NCBI GenBank assembly: GCA_019279435.1
Contig: JAAALK010000081.1
Coordinates: 61,743,318-61,807,317, forward strand
DNA: 64,000 bases
Origin: Zizania palustris
Lineage: Eukaryota > Streptophyta > Magnoliopsida > Poales > Poaceae
Direction: 5' to 3'
This document shows positions 1 to 11,058 of the stretch, in pieces. The stretch's first letter is position 1. Each line of letters starts with the position of its first letter. A program made the translations under genes and the position numbers. The notes beneath the pieces are model-generated. The model ran no database searches, was not told where the DNA came from, and saw only the letters and a program-made list of their open reading frames with translations.

Positions 1-414
1 TCCGATGCAAAGTTTCCCACCGAAGGGTACCTTTGGCATTCGGACTGATCCGGTCGAAGATGAACTCCGAACGGATCCGAGCACGACAATCACCTCCGAA
101 CGATGGGGTTTGGCGTGAAGTCCCTAATAAAGCGAGGTACAAGATAATGACTCGAGCACCGCGCATGGGCGTGACTTTGTCCAGAGCGGAGTATGAGCGT
201 GGTGAAGCCTATCGTGATGAAGTGTGCTGGCAAAGCATGCGGTCGAAGCAGAATCTTCGGCGAAGGTTGTCCTAGCGACCTACGAAACCGATCCCCCAGC
301 TCCGGACACCTCCGTCGAAGTAGCTTCGAACGTGAAAACCTGCAACAAAGAGGGTTCGAGGTACTAATTCGGCCTAAGGACCGAATTCTGCTAAGTGTTG
401 CACAAGTAGCGAAG

Positions 415-520
415 GTAGCAATCTGTTACGCAGATTAGCAGATACTTCACAGGCGAAGTAACAAGGCGATAGCAATCTATTACGTAGATTAACAGATACT
501 TCACAAGCGAAGTAACAAGG
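415..520. repeat. 53-bp tandem duplication inside the Z' LTR
   Basis: Two adjacent 53-bp units, each starting GTAGCAATC or GATAGCAATC and ending GAAGTAACAAGG, lie at 415-467 and 468-520. A matching duplication is in the Z LTR at about 6322-6427 and 35758 onward, so it belongs to the LTR family and is older than these insertions. Confidence 0.75.
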
Positions 521-661
521 ATTACCACTGTTCCGAAGTGGCCGGCGGAGGCCTTCCAGGCAAACCCACGAAGAGGTACAAAAAAGTAAAGGTAAATAAA
601 TGCGATCAAAGCTAGGGATTTGTGTTTGATTTGTGTTGGGGGGCTTCTAAGCTGGCCTCGC

Positions 662-676
662 CTCTTTATTTATAGG
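662..676 (-). promoter_or_regulatory. TATA box of the Z' LTR
   Basis: The minus strand reads CCTATAAATAAAG, a good TATA motif about 330 bp from the LTR start. The homologous LTR at 6581-6600 has TATAAATA in a comparable place. This is the expected Pol II start region of the LTR. Confidence 0.55.
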
Positions 677-1007
677 GGCCAAACTTTTGATCTAATCTAC
701 TATAATTCGGCTTGGATAGAGATAAAAACTTAGCCGGAATTGTATCCAACTCTGTCTCTACCGAAGTGGGCTTTGGCTAGGCCCGTCGAAGCCTGCTCCT
801 CGGGCCGAAGTGTCGGCGGTGTGGGCCTCCGAAGGCTTCTTGGCCGAAGTCCGTGGGCTGGCTAGAGGCTTTCGGAGCCCATAGACCAATGGACCTTCGG
901 CCCTATAGGGCTTCGGCCTGACCCTAGACATGTGTATTTTTGGCCCAAATCACCAAAATTGATATTTTGACAATCTCAACCATTGATGCCATTTTTTGCT
1001 ATCAACA

Positions 1008-3765
1008 AAGACGAAGGGCACATCGTGCCGAAGCATTCCAAGGTACCCCGAAGGGCATCCATGGTATGCTCCGCTATGGCAACATTCTTCACTTCCGCCA
1101 CTTCCAGCCAAGTAGCAGAAGCAGACACATCGACCATCTTGGATAGCAAAGTACTCTTCTGAGCCAGCGCTTGTTGAATCGAGTATTGGAGTTCCACGAG
1201 TTGTGCGCTTGAGTTGGTTGCTGCTTACCGGAGCTTCTCAACCTCTACTCTGAGCACCACACACTCGGCCTCGGTCTCTTAGGCCGAAGTTTTGAGTGCA
1301 GTGCTGCTCTGTTGCTCAATTCGAAGTGCTTCATCGGTGGCAGCTCTGGCCCTCCATTCCTCGAGGAGTTCCTCCTCTAGTCGAAGTGTTTTGTCTTCGG
1401 AGCTTTTAAGGGCAGACTAGAGGGTAGTAACCTTCCTCTTGAGCCGATTAGTTTTGAGCTCATTGGAAGTCGCTGCCGCTCTAGCAAGGACAAATTGCTG
1501 CAAAAAAGCAAGTAAGTACCAAGTAATTCCATTTATTGATTGAATACACTTGTTGTGTGTTTCATACCTGTAGGGCAGCCCTTTCGAGGGCCAAATTGAG
1601 CTCCGAGGCTCTGGCTTCGCTCAAGACGGAGACCAATTCGGAGTTCACGACTTCTTGGCCTTTGTCCGCCAAGGGCTCCAGAAGCGCCCAGAGGCCTATT
1701 CATTGCTCCAAGAATGGAGCCAATAGAGGGAGCCAGGATAGGGCCTGGTGATCGTCTACCACGACTTCCTCCTCCAAATTGCTCGCCGAAGGATCATTGG
1801 AGGAGGGCGGCGCCGTCAGAGCAGGAAGGGGACCAAAGCTCGTCATGCTCTAACCCCTCCCCGGCACAAATATCGGAGCAGGAACTCCGGCTGAGGTAGA
1901 TCCTCCTTCGACCGATGCCCCCTCAGCCAGAACTGCTTCGCCCGAGATGGCTCCAGTCATTGGAGCTACTATGTCTACCAGAGCCTCAACTCCGAGAGAA
2001 GCTGAAGCTCCATCTATGATCGGAGCTATGATACTCCTCGACGCACCTACAAAAATTAAGGTATTCAGTGAATATTTGTGGGTAATAGTTATTGCAGGAA
2101 TTGTAAAGGCAAAAGTTTTGAAGTATACCTTCGTCTGCGCCTTGAGGGAGAATTGTGGGGTCCTCTAGGACTTCATACATTCAGAGGTACTCTTCGTGGT
2201 CATCCCCCGAAGTCTGCTCCGGTGCAGTCGTTGCAGGCACCATGATCTCTGACACTATCACCCCGACCATCGGTGAGTTAGGAAGGGCTGACTCGAGTCC
2301 TAAGCCAGCTGCAATGGGCTCAGGGGAGTGCGTTGTATCTGCTTCCGCAGCCTCTTGAGAAGAAGCTCCAGCTGTACCCAATGCCTTGTCTTCACTGTCT
2401 TCGATAAGATAATTCTCAAGGGCCTTCCCCATTCGGGCATCGGAGTCTTTATCTCTGGAGTCTTCTGAAGATGAGCTCCGAATGCCCAAGGAGGAAGGCA
2501 AAGATACTGGAGTTGGTTGAGGAGGAGGTTTTGACGTCTTCTTCCCATTCTTGGCCGGGGTCTTGGTGGCCTTCTTGGAAGGCTCAGCAGTGGCTTCCTC
2601 TTCCGAGGGGCCACTCCAGTCGGGTTGAAGTCTGGTAGAGGTGGAGGCTCTATTCCGAGAGCCCTCCACACTCTGTTGAAGCGCTCCCAGCTTCCCACCA
2701 GCTCCACCCTTCACTGTCTCTCCACCACCGTAGGGGCTCCGAGCACCCATTCGATGGCCTTCGTGATCTGCTCCGGAGCTAGCGCCAAAGGAGCCACTGA
2801 AAAGAGGGAGCATTTCATGAGTATGTTATCCATTTTCTAATATATTAATGTAGGAAGATCGAAGATTGACCTAGGATTCGAAGATCTCCTTCCGAAGCGT
2901 TTTGAAACGTTATCAGCCAGTCAGCTCTGAGAGGCGGGATCCAGAGGGCGATGAATTCCTTCACCAGATCCCGCATGCTCAGGCGGCTAGCTATTGAAGA
3001 GAGCAACCCAAGCCGCGTTGAGAGCAGGCTTGGGTTCAGAGTAACTTCTGCCTCCTTCCAGAACCAGATCTCCTGAAGAGGCCCTGCGAAGCTGGAATCT
3101 TCTCTGACTTTGGCGTAAAACCACCGGAGGATCCAGTTAGTATACCACCGGTCGTTGATGGCCTTCGCTGGGAAATGCTACGCATGTTCCTTCCAAAGCT
3201 GGAAGTTGACACTTCCAAACGCCGTCAACACCTTGGTATCTCTGGGTCCATCTTGAGGCTTCGGTTGGCAAGTGGCTTCGTGGGTAGCGGCAAAGATCTC
3301 TGATCTTCCTTCACATCCTTCGGCCCAAAGAGCCCATTCGAAGATCGCCAGCCTCGCAATAGCGTTGGGGGACAACTGCGGCAAGGTAATATGGAACATT
3401 TCTAGTACCTCTGTTAAGAAATTGATGGCAGGGAGTCCTAGTCCATCTTCGAAGAACGCTTCAAAGACTACCACTTCTCCACTCCGCGGGTTCGGGGTCG
3501 ACTCCGTTCCTGGGACCCGAGTCCTCATTCTAGGGCCCAGCTTCCCGGTCATTGCTTCTTCAATGGATTCCGCAGTACTCATGGATTGGCCGATGAGGAA
3601 GCTTTGTGGAATCGGTTTCTTGGATGGAGGGCGGAGCTCCCGAGGAATTTTGGGCCAAGAATCTCCTAGAGCTCCCACCATGGCCGCTGCTGCTGAAGCT
3701 GCCCACGCCTGCCTCTGCACCAAGGAACCCGCTGCCGCTAGCACGGTCATGCTCGTCCTCGCCAT
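1008..3765 (-). pseudogene. Antisense gene (aORF) of X1 element, copy L; Transposase_28-like protein, interrupted
   Basis: This lies antisense to the X1 element whose 3' LTR is at 4264. The ATG at 3765 opens a protein (MARTS...) whose residues of about 90-190 resemble the Pfam 'putative gypsy type transposon' family (Transposase_28), with motifs EVVVFEAFFEDGLGLP and LSPNAIARL. A Ser/Pro/Glu-rich linker and a Lys/Glu/Leu-rich coiled-coil tail follow. Three introns with GT/AG ends match copy C: about 2795-2873, 2047-2128 and 1498-1567. Lesions: TAG at 3178-3180 where copy C has a Gln codon, TGA at 2181-2183 (shared with copy C), another stop near 1838, and loss of the 3' end where the Z' LTR was inserted at 1007/1008. 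The biochemical role is unknown. Related antisense ORFs are known from Grande-type Tat elements. Confidence 0.75.
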
Positions 3766-3856
3766 GAGTTGATCACTCAAAAGGTTGAGGAGATTTGGAG
3801 GTTGAAGAAAGAAGGCTTCGACCTTCAAGTTCTGTAAAAAAATTTCGGTGGGCTTC

Positions 3857-3873
3857 GACCCCCTTTTAAAGCC
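3857..3873 (-). promoter_or_regulatory. Putative TATA box of aORF copy L
   Basis: The minus strand carries GCTTTAAAAGGGGG about 100 bp upstream of the aORF ATG. The duplicated copy at 32624-32640 has a better match, GCTATAAAAGGGG. Further upstream (3927-3944, minus strand) is CCCACCTGTCAG, a motif I know as frequent in front of grass genes. Together these suggest that the antisense gene has its own Pol II promoter inside the retrotransposon. Confidence 0.5.
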
Positions 3874-4252
3874 TTTCCACCGGCTATTGCGCCTCGATCA
3901 CATTCGCATTGCAGTTTGGACTTCTGCCACTGACAGGTGGGACCAGGAGGTAAAGAGGGGTGAACCCACGGTAAAATTTTGACCGTTACTTTTTTCTGGA
4001 GCCTAATGGCTACTTGAAGGGTAACGGCTCAAAATTAATGCATCCTCATGATGTTCCACCTCCGTAATGGTTCACTTCCTTGAGAAGTGTTCACACCGCA
4101 GTTCTAGTTTGAAGTTTTCATCGGAGATGCTTCAATATCAAATACCCTTTGAATAACGGTAACATCTTCAGATTTCTCTAAGTCCCTGAATATGAAAATA
4201 TTCCTTGCGTATACTGCTTTCCTACCATATAGGTTAATCGGAGAAGCGTATT

Positions 4253-4263
4253 CGAGGGGCTAC
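4253..4263 (+). other. Polypurine tract of X1 element
   Basis: CGAGGGGCTAC lies directly before the TGTTGG terminus. The same motif precedes every X 3' LTR here (reverse-complemented at 27073-27083 and 56151-56160), so it is the plus-strand primer site. It marks the following LTR as a 3' LTR of a plus-strand element. Confidence 0.75.
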
Positions 4264-4757
4264 TGTTGGGGGAAAATACTTCATCCTCAGGACTTTAGAG
4301 ATCAACAGTCAAAGTTAATTCACCAGCATCAAAGCTTGCGTTCATCTCCGGAGATGATGAAGTTTCTAAGCCGAAGGATACTTCGGCTTCATGGTTCGAA
4401 GGTATCCTCTGAAGGCTCCGAAGCTACAGTGGAAAATAGTAAGACTGATAAGACGTCTGCCTTATCTACCATCTCCGGATACGTTTTACTATTTTAACCC
4501 TATTCGGGGTACTGAATAGTTTCCAGTATGTCGGTTGTAATTAAGGGGTAAATAGATCTTTTCCTTATAGTTTTTACCTATAAATACCCCTTTCTCACCC
4601 TGTAATAGGCATCGAATACTCAGGTATTCAATACACTATTTCGAACTACTTCGAGCTATTATCCTATTCGGAGGCTCGAAATAGTTCTCAACACAAATTC
4701 TTCGTTTGTTAGTTCTTAATCTTCAAGAACCTGTTAGCGTAATCTTTTACGCCAATA
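4264..4757 (+). mobile_element. X1 3' LTR, 494 bp, duplication copy 1
   Basis: The termini are TGTTGGGGG and CCAATA; the duplicate at 33029 keeps the intact CCAACA end, giving a TGTTGG/CCAACA inverted pair. A TATA box, CTATAAATA, is at 4579-4587. The polypurine tract on the left makes this the 3' LTR of the element whose antisense gene lies at 1008-3765. Sequence to the right is Y internal DNA, so X1 was inserted into Y. Confidence 0.85.
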
Positions 4758-5620
4758 GTAAGAAAAAGGGGAACAACGAAGAAAAATGGCGGACAAATCA
4801 AGAGAAACAGCGAAAAGATGGGAATGTCGAAGACTTACCTCGGGGATCACATTGATGGTGGCCATCGCTGGTGTTGCCAAGGTGCAGGGTCGGTGAAGGA
4901 GAAGGAGATGGCAATCACGGCGGCCACAAGTAGTCCTGGAAGTATATGGCAGCGAGCTCAAGAGGAAAAGTGAACAGTGGGCAAAGAGCATGAAGGAGAA
5001 AGGTGAGTCCCACAACCCCAACGTTCACATAAATTAAGGTTTATGTTCTTCGAGACTACATCGTATCAATCTCTTGAGGTATCAGCCTAACCGGTGTGAT
5101 TGCCGGGTTTTTCTTAGTATATTTTGCTAGGTGTAAGGCTGCATCAATTTTTATCTCTTAGAATGATGTGAGTTAGGTGTCATAGTTTGAGGCTTCATCG
5201 GTTAAGTCCAACATCTTGATCTATAGTATCATGTTCACGCTATATGCCATTCATCTGAATAAAGTATGCCCGATGAGTTGAAGTGTTGTTGATTTATCAT
5301 GACTAGTGACTATCTCGGTTAGGTCCAATCTTGCAGTTACAGAGATTTAACGACATGAATATGTCATTTGGTATGTTTTGTCTAGTTGCTATCATAGTAC
5401 AAGCTGATAGGTTATTTCTGTTTCCACGATATATTCCATCTCTGTCTGGGAGGCATTCATCGGCCCTAATGCACAAAGATGCTATCTTATCGGTCGATAG
5501 AGTGCTCAGCCCGATAGTGTGGGCATGGTCATCGGTCCCATGGCTGATAGGTGCGTTTATTCTTGTTTATTATCTTCTCGCCATAGTCATCAGTTTTGTT
5601 GACGCTAAAGCGTGCCAACA
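4758..5620 (+). mobile_element. Family Y remnant: internal tail and clipped 3' LTR
   Basis: By comparison with copy 2 (33524-35105), this is about 245 bp of Y internal sequence joined near 5001-5005 directly to the downstream part of the Y LTR. A total of 876 bp is missing, including the polypurine tract, LTR start and TATA box. The missing segment in copy 2 is bounded by the direct repeat aggtg. The LTR ends GCCAACA at 5620, followed by cacta, a possible target-site duplication. A 110-codon ORF here is LTR sequence and I do not consider it a gene. Confidence 0.7.
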
Positions 5621-5825
5621 CACTAACGTCAGTTCGATGGTCCAAAAGCATGCAAATACCTAGGGATAAGACTAGGCGTAACACAATGCTAACATCGCGT
5701 TCCGATGACCCTGGATAGTGACAAGGGAAAATGGAGTCGCCAAGCAATCAAATAGTCTCAAAGCAAAATTATTCAACTAACCGAAGTGTATAAACCAAAT
5801 AATCCAATCGGTCGAACGCAGCCTG
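5621..5825. other. Unclassified flank between Y and the Z LTR, with a PBS-like motif
   Basis: No coding capacity is visible. The minus strand at 5725-5742 contains TGGCGACTCC, which resembles the primer-binding site common in gypsy elements. If real, another minus-strand element has its 5' junction here, but I cannot find a matching LTR end with CA. The same stretch recurs at 35106-35310. Confidence 0.4.
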
Positions 5826-6983
5826 ATCGGATCAGAGCGTACTATGCGAAGGGGTCACCGAAGAGGGCCTTCGGCGTCTAATACAGAGGGTGTGCCGAAG
5901 ATATCCTTCAACGTTCAGTACAACGTGTGCGTCGAAGATAGCCTTCAGCGTTCTGCATGGAGGGGTACGACAAACTAGTCTCTGGTGTGAAGCGATTCTA
6001 GTGCGAAGTAACTCCGATGTGAGGCGCGAAAATTCTCTAGCGCACGAAGTAGCTCCGACACACAAAATTACTCTGACCGAAGATAGTGTGATGAGTCTGG
6101 CACAATCTTTTACCAAAACGAAGGCCTGCTGAAGGTGAACCCGACAACCTCCGAAACTAATCTCCTGGTTTCGGAGATAACCTTCCCAGGGTCAGATTGG
6201 AGTGAAAACCTTGGCGGAGGAATTCTGAGTATAAACCTTGTAAAAAACAAAAATCAAGCGCCAATTCGGCGTGGAGACCGAATTACCAAGTGTATTAATG
6301 GAAAAATAGACAGAACGAAGGGTAGCAATTTGTTACGTACATCACCGGATGATTCACAAGTGAACAAACAAGGCGATAGCAATCTTTTACGTAGATTAAC
6401 GGATGATTCACAAGTGAACCAACAAGGCTTACCAGAATTACAGCGTGGCCAACGGAGGGCTTTCAGTGCAAACACATGACGATGGACTGATCTAGGGCAA
6501 AAGGTAGATTAAAAGTAAGGGTACGATTCAAAGCGAGGGCTTTGTGACTGATCCATGGAGATTAGTTTGAATCGGCATCACCCCTATATTTATAGGAGTT
6601 AATCTTGATGCACTTGGATACGTCTCTAACTCTAACCTGATTAGGATTCGGCTAAAACAGATAAGATTTTATTAAGGATCATAACAACCCAAAACCTTAA
6701 CAGATTCACTCCCAGGCCTACTCGAAGTGGGCCTTTGGCAAGCCTGCCGAAGTAGGCTTGTTGGGCCGAAGCCTGCCGGTGAAGCAGGCCGCCGAAGGGC
6801 CCCTTTTGGCCGGAGCCGACCTGTGAAGCAAGTTACTGAAGGGGTAGACAAAACCATAATTTAGACATGCCTTTGGCACTTTAGGGCATTGGGTTGTGCC
6901 AGGAATTCCATATTTTCGGTCCAAATTACCAGTTTTGACTTTAAAATAATTTTGACCATTAATGTCATTTTTTGCTATCAACA
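5826..6983 (-). mobile_element. Z 3' LTR (minus strand), copy 1
   Basis: The minus-strand start TGTTGATAGC is clear at 6983, and a polypurine tract lies just outside it on the right, so this is the 3' LTR of a minus-strand element whose pol is at 20435-23631. TATAAATA is on the minus strand at 6587-6594. It holds the 53-bp tandem pair (about 6322-6427) and many CGAAG motifs. The left boundary is approximate because I could not identify the CA terminus. Confidence 0.65.
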
Positions 6984-7059
6984 AATGCCCCCCTGTGTTT
7001 TGGCAAACTTTAGTAATCCAAAAGCACAACGACCTAAGGGCGATATGCTTTATATCGGC
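6984..7059 (-). mobile_element. Z 3' untranslated tail with polypurine tract, cut by CopA
   Basis: The minus strand reads CAGGGGGGCATT directly before the LTR start, a standard polypurine tract. The segment ends at the CopA target site; the same element continues at 20435, after CopA, with the end of the Z integrase. Confidence 0.65.
7055..7059. repeat. CopA target-site duplication, left copy (tcggc)
   Basis: This is identical to 20430-20434 at the other end of CopA. The same 5-bp pair flanks CopB at 36135-36139 and 48149-48153. Confidence 0.9.
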
Positions 7060-8905
7060 TGAGAAACCAAGTTGAAATGTGCCTTGGTTTCAACTCTGTG
7101 ATGAGTGATTGACAAATTCTCTTCTAGGCAAAGGGGTTCCTCCGAAGGGGTTCAGAGGTGTTTACCGAAGGGTTCGGTATTTACTAGCTGTAGCTGTGCA
7201 ACGGTGTGTGTCTGTCGGAGGGATACGGCAGAGCACGATGACATGGTGGTACCGAAGGGCTCGGTACTTTGGGTGGTACACCGGAGTGTGTACCGAAGGT
7301 TGATTACTAGAGAGGTCTCCATAGTACTGGAAAATCTTGTCTGCTTGTCAGTAGTGCATAGGTAACTTCGGAGGCAACGGATGGTTCAAAGCAAGTGAAC
7401 CTGGGTCAAGCGGGAGGCTTGGTGCTAGGTGAGCGGGGAGCTCGGTCACGAAGGCTGCGAGAGGTCAAGGTCGTTCCTCGGGTCAAGTTGCACCAGGCGA
7501 AGGCAGAAACTGCGAAGGGTGGATCCGGCTGAAGGTACCCCGAGGCAAAGTCCTCAAAGGTGAGGCACTTCGAAGGGTGCTCCGGAAGGAGTGACTTCGG
7601 AGTATGGTGGTCAAAGTCCTCAACATTGAGGCAAGGTGTTCAAAGTGTGCTCCGGATGGAGACACTCGAAAGGACACCTTTCGAAGGTCTCAAAAGTCAG
7701 GGTGCATCGAAGGCATGGTCTGGATAAGGGTCTTCGTAGAGTGTGCTCAGGGATGAGACACTGCGATGGGGTGCTTATAGATATGCTTCATGTGGAGGCC
7801 TTGGACGGAGGTGATGGTGCGAAGGCTCAAGAGCTTTGACGGCTTCGGCTCAAAACCGTCAATGTATCGAAGACTAAATTCGCTGAAGCGAAGGCCTTCT
7901 GGTTCAAAGCTTGTCACCAAAGCTTCTACACACTTCATGTGCAAAGGGGGCTTCAGAAGATTCCACTGTGCAAAGGCTGATCATGTCTGCTCTGCAAAAG
8001 CTGATGCTATCTCCTCTACGAAGCTGACAAAAGAAGCCTCCAATAAAGTAGACTACCATCTGTAACCCTGTGAATGGCTGAGACAAAAACGTTGTAAACC
8101 CTAGGGGCATTGTAGTCTATTCGCAAGTCAGAGCAGGCCTATAAAAGGAGAGGCAGGCTAGGGGCTAGGGTAACACTGTGCACTCCTGTAGAACCTTTTG
8201 TTTTCCTATAGCTTTGGCTAGCCACTATGAAGGGTTCTATGTACTTGCGAGTTTTGTGTTCCCTATTCTTGCAATGAAATTTCCATACAATTTTTCTTTT
8301 GTTGCATGAACTTGTATCTGCGTTTTTGCACTGCATGAGTTAAGTCCTCAGCTTTACATTTTGTCCTGTTCAACCAAGAGTTGTTGTTCTATTTCAACTA
8401 AGTGTGGCAGTCTTTTGGGCGTGTGTTTGCTCTGTGTAATCTGAGGCTAGTTCTCACTGTTTACTAGCGAAGCACCCTGCGAAGGATAATCACGAGGTTT
8501 GTTTTCTTCTCTTAGTAAAATCCATCAACGTAGTCTGTTCAGTCTTATACTAGTTGCTAGTGTGGAGTATCTGTTTGAAGCCCTCAGAGGGAAACTTACT
8601 CCTGCAAAGAGTGAAGTGTGAAGTCTGCTCGAAGGCACCTTGTGTGCGAAGCCTTCACTTTTCTTGTAGAGTGGTGTTTTGGGTTTGTGGGTGTCAGCGA
8701 AGTCTTGTTGACTTCGGATTTTTGCTCTTTGTGAAGCCTATGTTCGGAGCTGTAAAATACCTCTCAACCAGACCTCCGAAGGGTGTGTTAGAAGCATGTT
8801 CCACTATTCTGCAGGAGACAAAAATTAAAACAGAAGGCTAGTTTTAGTTTGAAATTTTAAAAGATCCAATTCACACTCGCTCTGGTCACCCATTTCGGTC
8901 TAACA
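7060..8905 (+). mobile_element. CopA 5' LTR, 1846 bp
   Basis: It begins TGAGAAACCAAG and ends TCTAACA. It is shorter than the CopB 5' LTR because of internal losses, one near 7806 (about 130 bp) and one near 8553. It contains a CCTCCGAAGGGG-type stretch near 7140 that both 5' LTRs have and both 3' LTRs lack. ORFs in it are not conserved as proteins. Confidence 0.88.
8139..8148 (+). promoter_or_regulatory. TATA box of CopA 5' LTR
   Basis: CTATAAAAGG is conserved at the matching place in all four copia LTRs (37363, 19649, 47363). It places the U3/R border about 1.1 kb into the LTR. Confidence 0.7.
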
Positions 8906-8907
8906 AT

Positions 8908-8919
8908 TGGTAACAGAGG
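8908..8919 (+). other. Primer-binding site of CopA
   Basis: TGGTAACAGAGG lies 2 bp after the LTR. CopB has TGGTAGCAGAGC. Both are near TGGTATCAGAGC, the initiator-methionine tRNA complement used by most plant copia elements. Confidence 0.75.
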
Positions 8920-8984
8920 AGGTTAAGATCACCAGTTGACCTTAGCCGGTTTTGTGATCTTTTGGTGACAAGGACAGACTTACT

Positions 8985-10188
8985 AAAATACCTCTGTTCG
9001 ATGGGACTGACTTTGCATACTAGAAGGTGCACAGGGAGGCTTACATGCTAAGCCAAGGAAATGTAATTTGGGAGATTGTGGACTCACAATTCTCCATTCC
9101 TGAAACATGCACCACTTAGACAGAAAAAGGACCAGTATAATTCTAACTCCGAAGCTTGAAATATATTGTTCATTGGTTTGAGTCGGAGTGAGTTTGACAG
9201 GGCTCAGCACCTAAGGACAACTAGGGAAATTTAGACTACACTCACTATTTTTCATGAGGGCTCTACACAGATCAAGGCCAAGCGACAAAGCACATACAAC
9301 CAACAGTATCAGCTATTTGTTCAAGCGTCTGGTGAATCTATAGATGCCATGTTTTCTCGCTTTGACTCAATAGTGAGTAACTTGCGGTCCAATGGGATGC
9401 TTGCTTACAATGACTATGATAGGGCTATCAAGATTCTCTATGCTCTTGATCACAGCATATGGGAAGTAAAGATACCCAGCATTGAGAAGTCCATAGGTTA
9501 TGACACATTGACCTGTGATGAGCTCTTTAGCAAGCTGAAGTCCACAGAGATTGCCAAGGCATTTCTTGTAGTGCACAGAAACTCTTTGCCTCAGCCTTTG
9601 GCACTAGTTTCTGGCTCAAGCCATGGCACCACTGCAGAACCAAGCACATCTGGCACTTGTGTTCTTGCAGGTGGTTTTGCTTTGTCCTCCCCGGTCTCTA
9701 TCACCAAGGAGCGGGTGGATACTCTAGATGATGAAGAGCTTGCTCCCATTGCTAGAAGGTTCACCCATTTTCACAATGAGAGACGGGATCAGAGGAGAAA
9801 TGGTTTTAGTGGCTGCTTTGAGTGTGGTGACACTTCTCACATCAAGGCCAATTGTCCTATGCTCAAGAGGAGAGATGAGAGTGAGCGCCCCAAACACCAC
9901 AAGAAGGAGAGGAAACCCTATGTGAAGGGTAAGCGTGGCAAGGTGGCTAAGAGGGTAGCCAAGGCCGCTTCCATAGCTTTTGTCGCAACACTCAGCGACA
10001 TCGACATTTCCTCAACTGAGGAGTCGAGCTCTGATGAGGAGGATGAATCTCCAAGGAGGAGGAGAAGAAGGAGAAGAAGGCAAGGGACTTCACCGGCCTT
10101 TGCTTCATGGCCGAGAGCAATCATAGCGATGGTGAGCTTGATTCATCTGAGGTACCTCTATCCTATGACCAACTTTCAATTAAAGTAG
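8985..10188 (+). pseudogene. CopA gag, N-terminal part with first zinc knuckle
   Basis: Copia-type gag. The early segment has TAG at 9021-9023 inside FAY*KVH, where a Trp codon is expected, and the same stop occurs in CopB. A 279-codon open stretch from ATG 9349 covers the capsid-like region (FDSIVSNLRS, TCDELFSKLKS), the zinc knuckle CFECGDTSHIKANC (CX2CX4HX4C), a Lys/Arg-rich patch and an acidic-then-Arg-rich tail (SSDEEDESPRRRRR). The real gag start is probably upstream of 9349 and is lost to mutation. It should package the element RNA if functional. Confidence 0.8.
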
Positions 10189-11058
10189 ATGAACTGAATG
10201 AAGTAGTTCTTGGTCAGGATAGATTACTTGTGCAAGCTGCTAGGGAAAGAAAATACCTTAGACTTAGGCTATAATATGTTTCTACTGATTATGCTATGCT
10301 TAAGTCTAAAATTAATGATGTTGAATATGAATATTGCACTGTTGTCATGAGTGAGCTTGCTCAGTTGCATTCTGTGCATGCTCAAACTATCGATGAGCTT
10401 GAAACTGCATAGAAGCAGCTTTTGGTGGTGGAGTCTAGACCTATTTCTTCTGATGCTTGTTCAAAAATGTGCAACCTTCTTGTTCCACTTGCATCACCCT
10501 TAATGATCAACTCTGTTTTGCTAGAGGGCAAGTTGAAAAACTCATGACTGAGAATGAATACCTTTTTTATGTTGTGAAAAATGTACTGAGGGAAAGGGTA
10601 GGATGAACTTGCTCTTGGCCAAGACCAAGATGTGTGCTGACAGGGCAGGGTTATCTCTAGGATTGGATTTTGAGAGAATTTCTTCAGACAATAAGAACAA
10701 AACTGTTTTTACCTCACCCACTACCTTAGAGAAAGAAAGAGCCCAGTTAGACACTCCACAACAAGCCAAGAAAACTACCCAGCCTCCAAAGAAAACTCCA
10801 CTTCCTCCACTCAAGAAAAACCCTCAGCAGAAGCCCAAGGAACCTGTGAGGATTGCTCCTATGACCCATGAGAGTGCCCCTAGGAGAGTATTTCATTGTT
10901 CTTACTGTCAGCGGGTGGGTCATTTGGTTGGGTTCTGTTTCCATCGCATCAAGAATGAGCGGCGCTCTCAGGCGTTGAGGTTCTAGGACATGCATTACCC
11001 ATCTTTAGGTATGCATGAGTCTGAGTTTTACTCACGTCATGTTTACGAGGTTCCCCGA
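10189..11058 (+). pseudogene. CopA gag, coiled-coil and second zinc knuckle
   Basis: Continues gag after a frame change. It includes a Leu/Glu/Lys-rich region (LSIKVDELNEVVLGQD), better kept in CopB at 39357-39926, then a Pro/Lys-rich linker and a second knuckle CSYCQRVGHLVGFC. Two knuckles separated by a coiled region fit SIRE/Maximus gag. A stop interrupts the coiled region near 10272, and part of it is deleted near 10465 relative to CopB. The frame ends where the solo LTR is inserted. Confidence 0.7.

Larger units (their letters stand above)
1..1007 (-). mobile_element. Z-type LTR (Z'), truncated by the window edge
   Basis: On the minus strand this begins TGTTGATAGC at 1007, the same terminus as the Z 3' LTR at 6983, and shares with it the body pattern (TATA region, duplicated 53-bp block, many CGAAG motifs). 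Its right end abuts coding sequence of an antisense aORF, which resumes at once, and no polypurine tract lies outside it. It is therefore a solo LTR or the 5' LTR of a minus-strand element inserted into that gene. The other end is outside the window. Short ORFs inside it look spurious. Confidence 0.75.

Noticed and set aside
2181..2813. Separate 210-codon gene on the minus strand
   Set aside because: It is exon 2 of the aORF copy L with an upstream intron; comparison with copy C shows the splice structure.
5331..5663. 110-codon ORF with hydrophobic stretches, also at 34816-35148
   Set aside because: It lies mostly in the Y LTR and is shared only because of the segmental duplication; no domain is recognisable.
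7060..8905. ORFs in the copia LTRs repeated in all four LTRs
   Set aside because: Frames are broken differently in each LTR and have no recognisable domain; they reflect LTR repetition.
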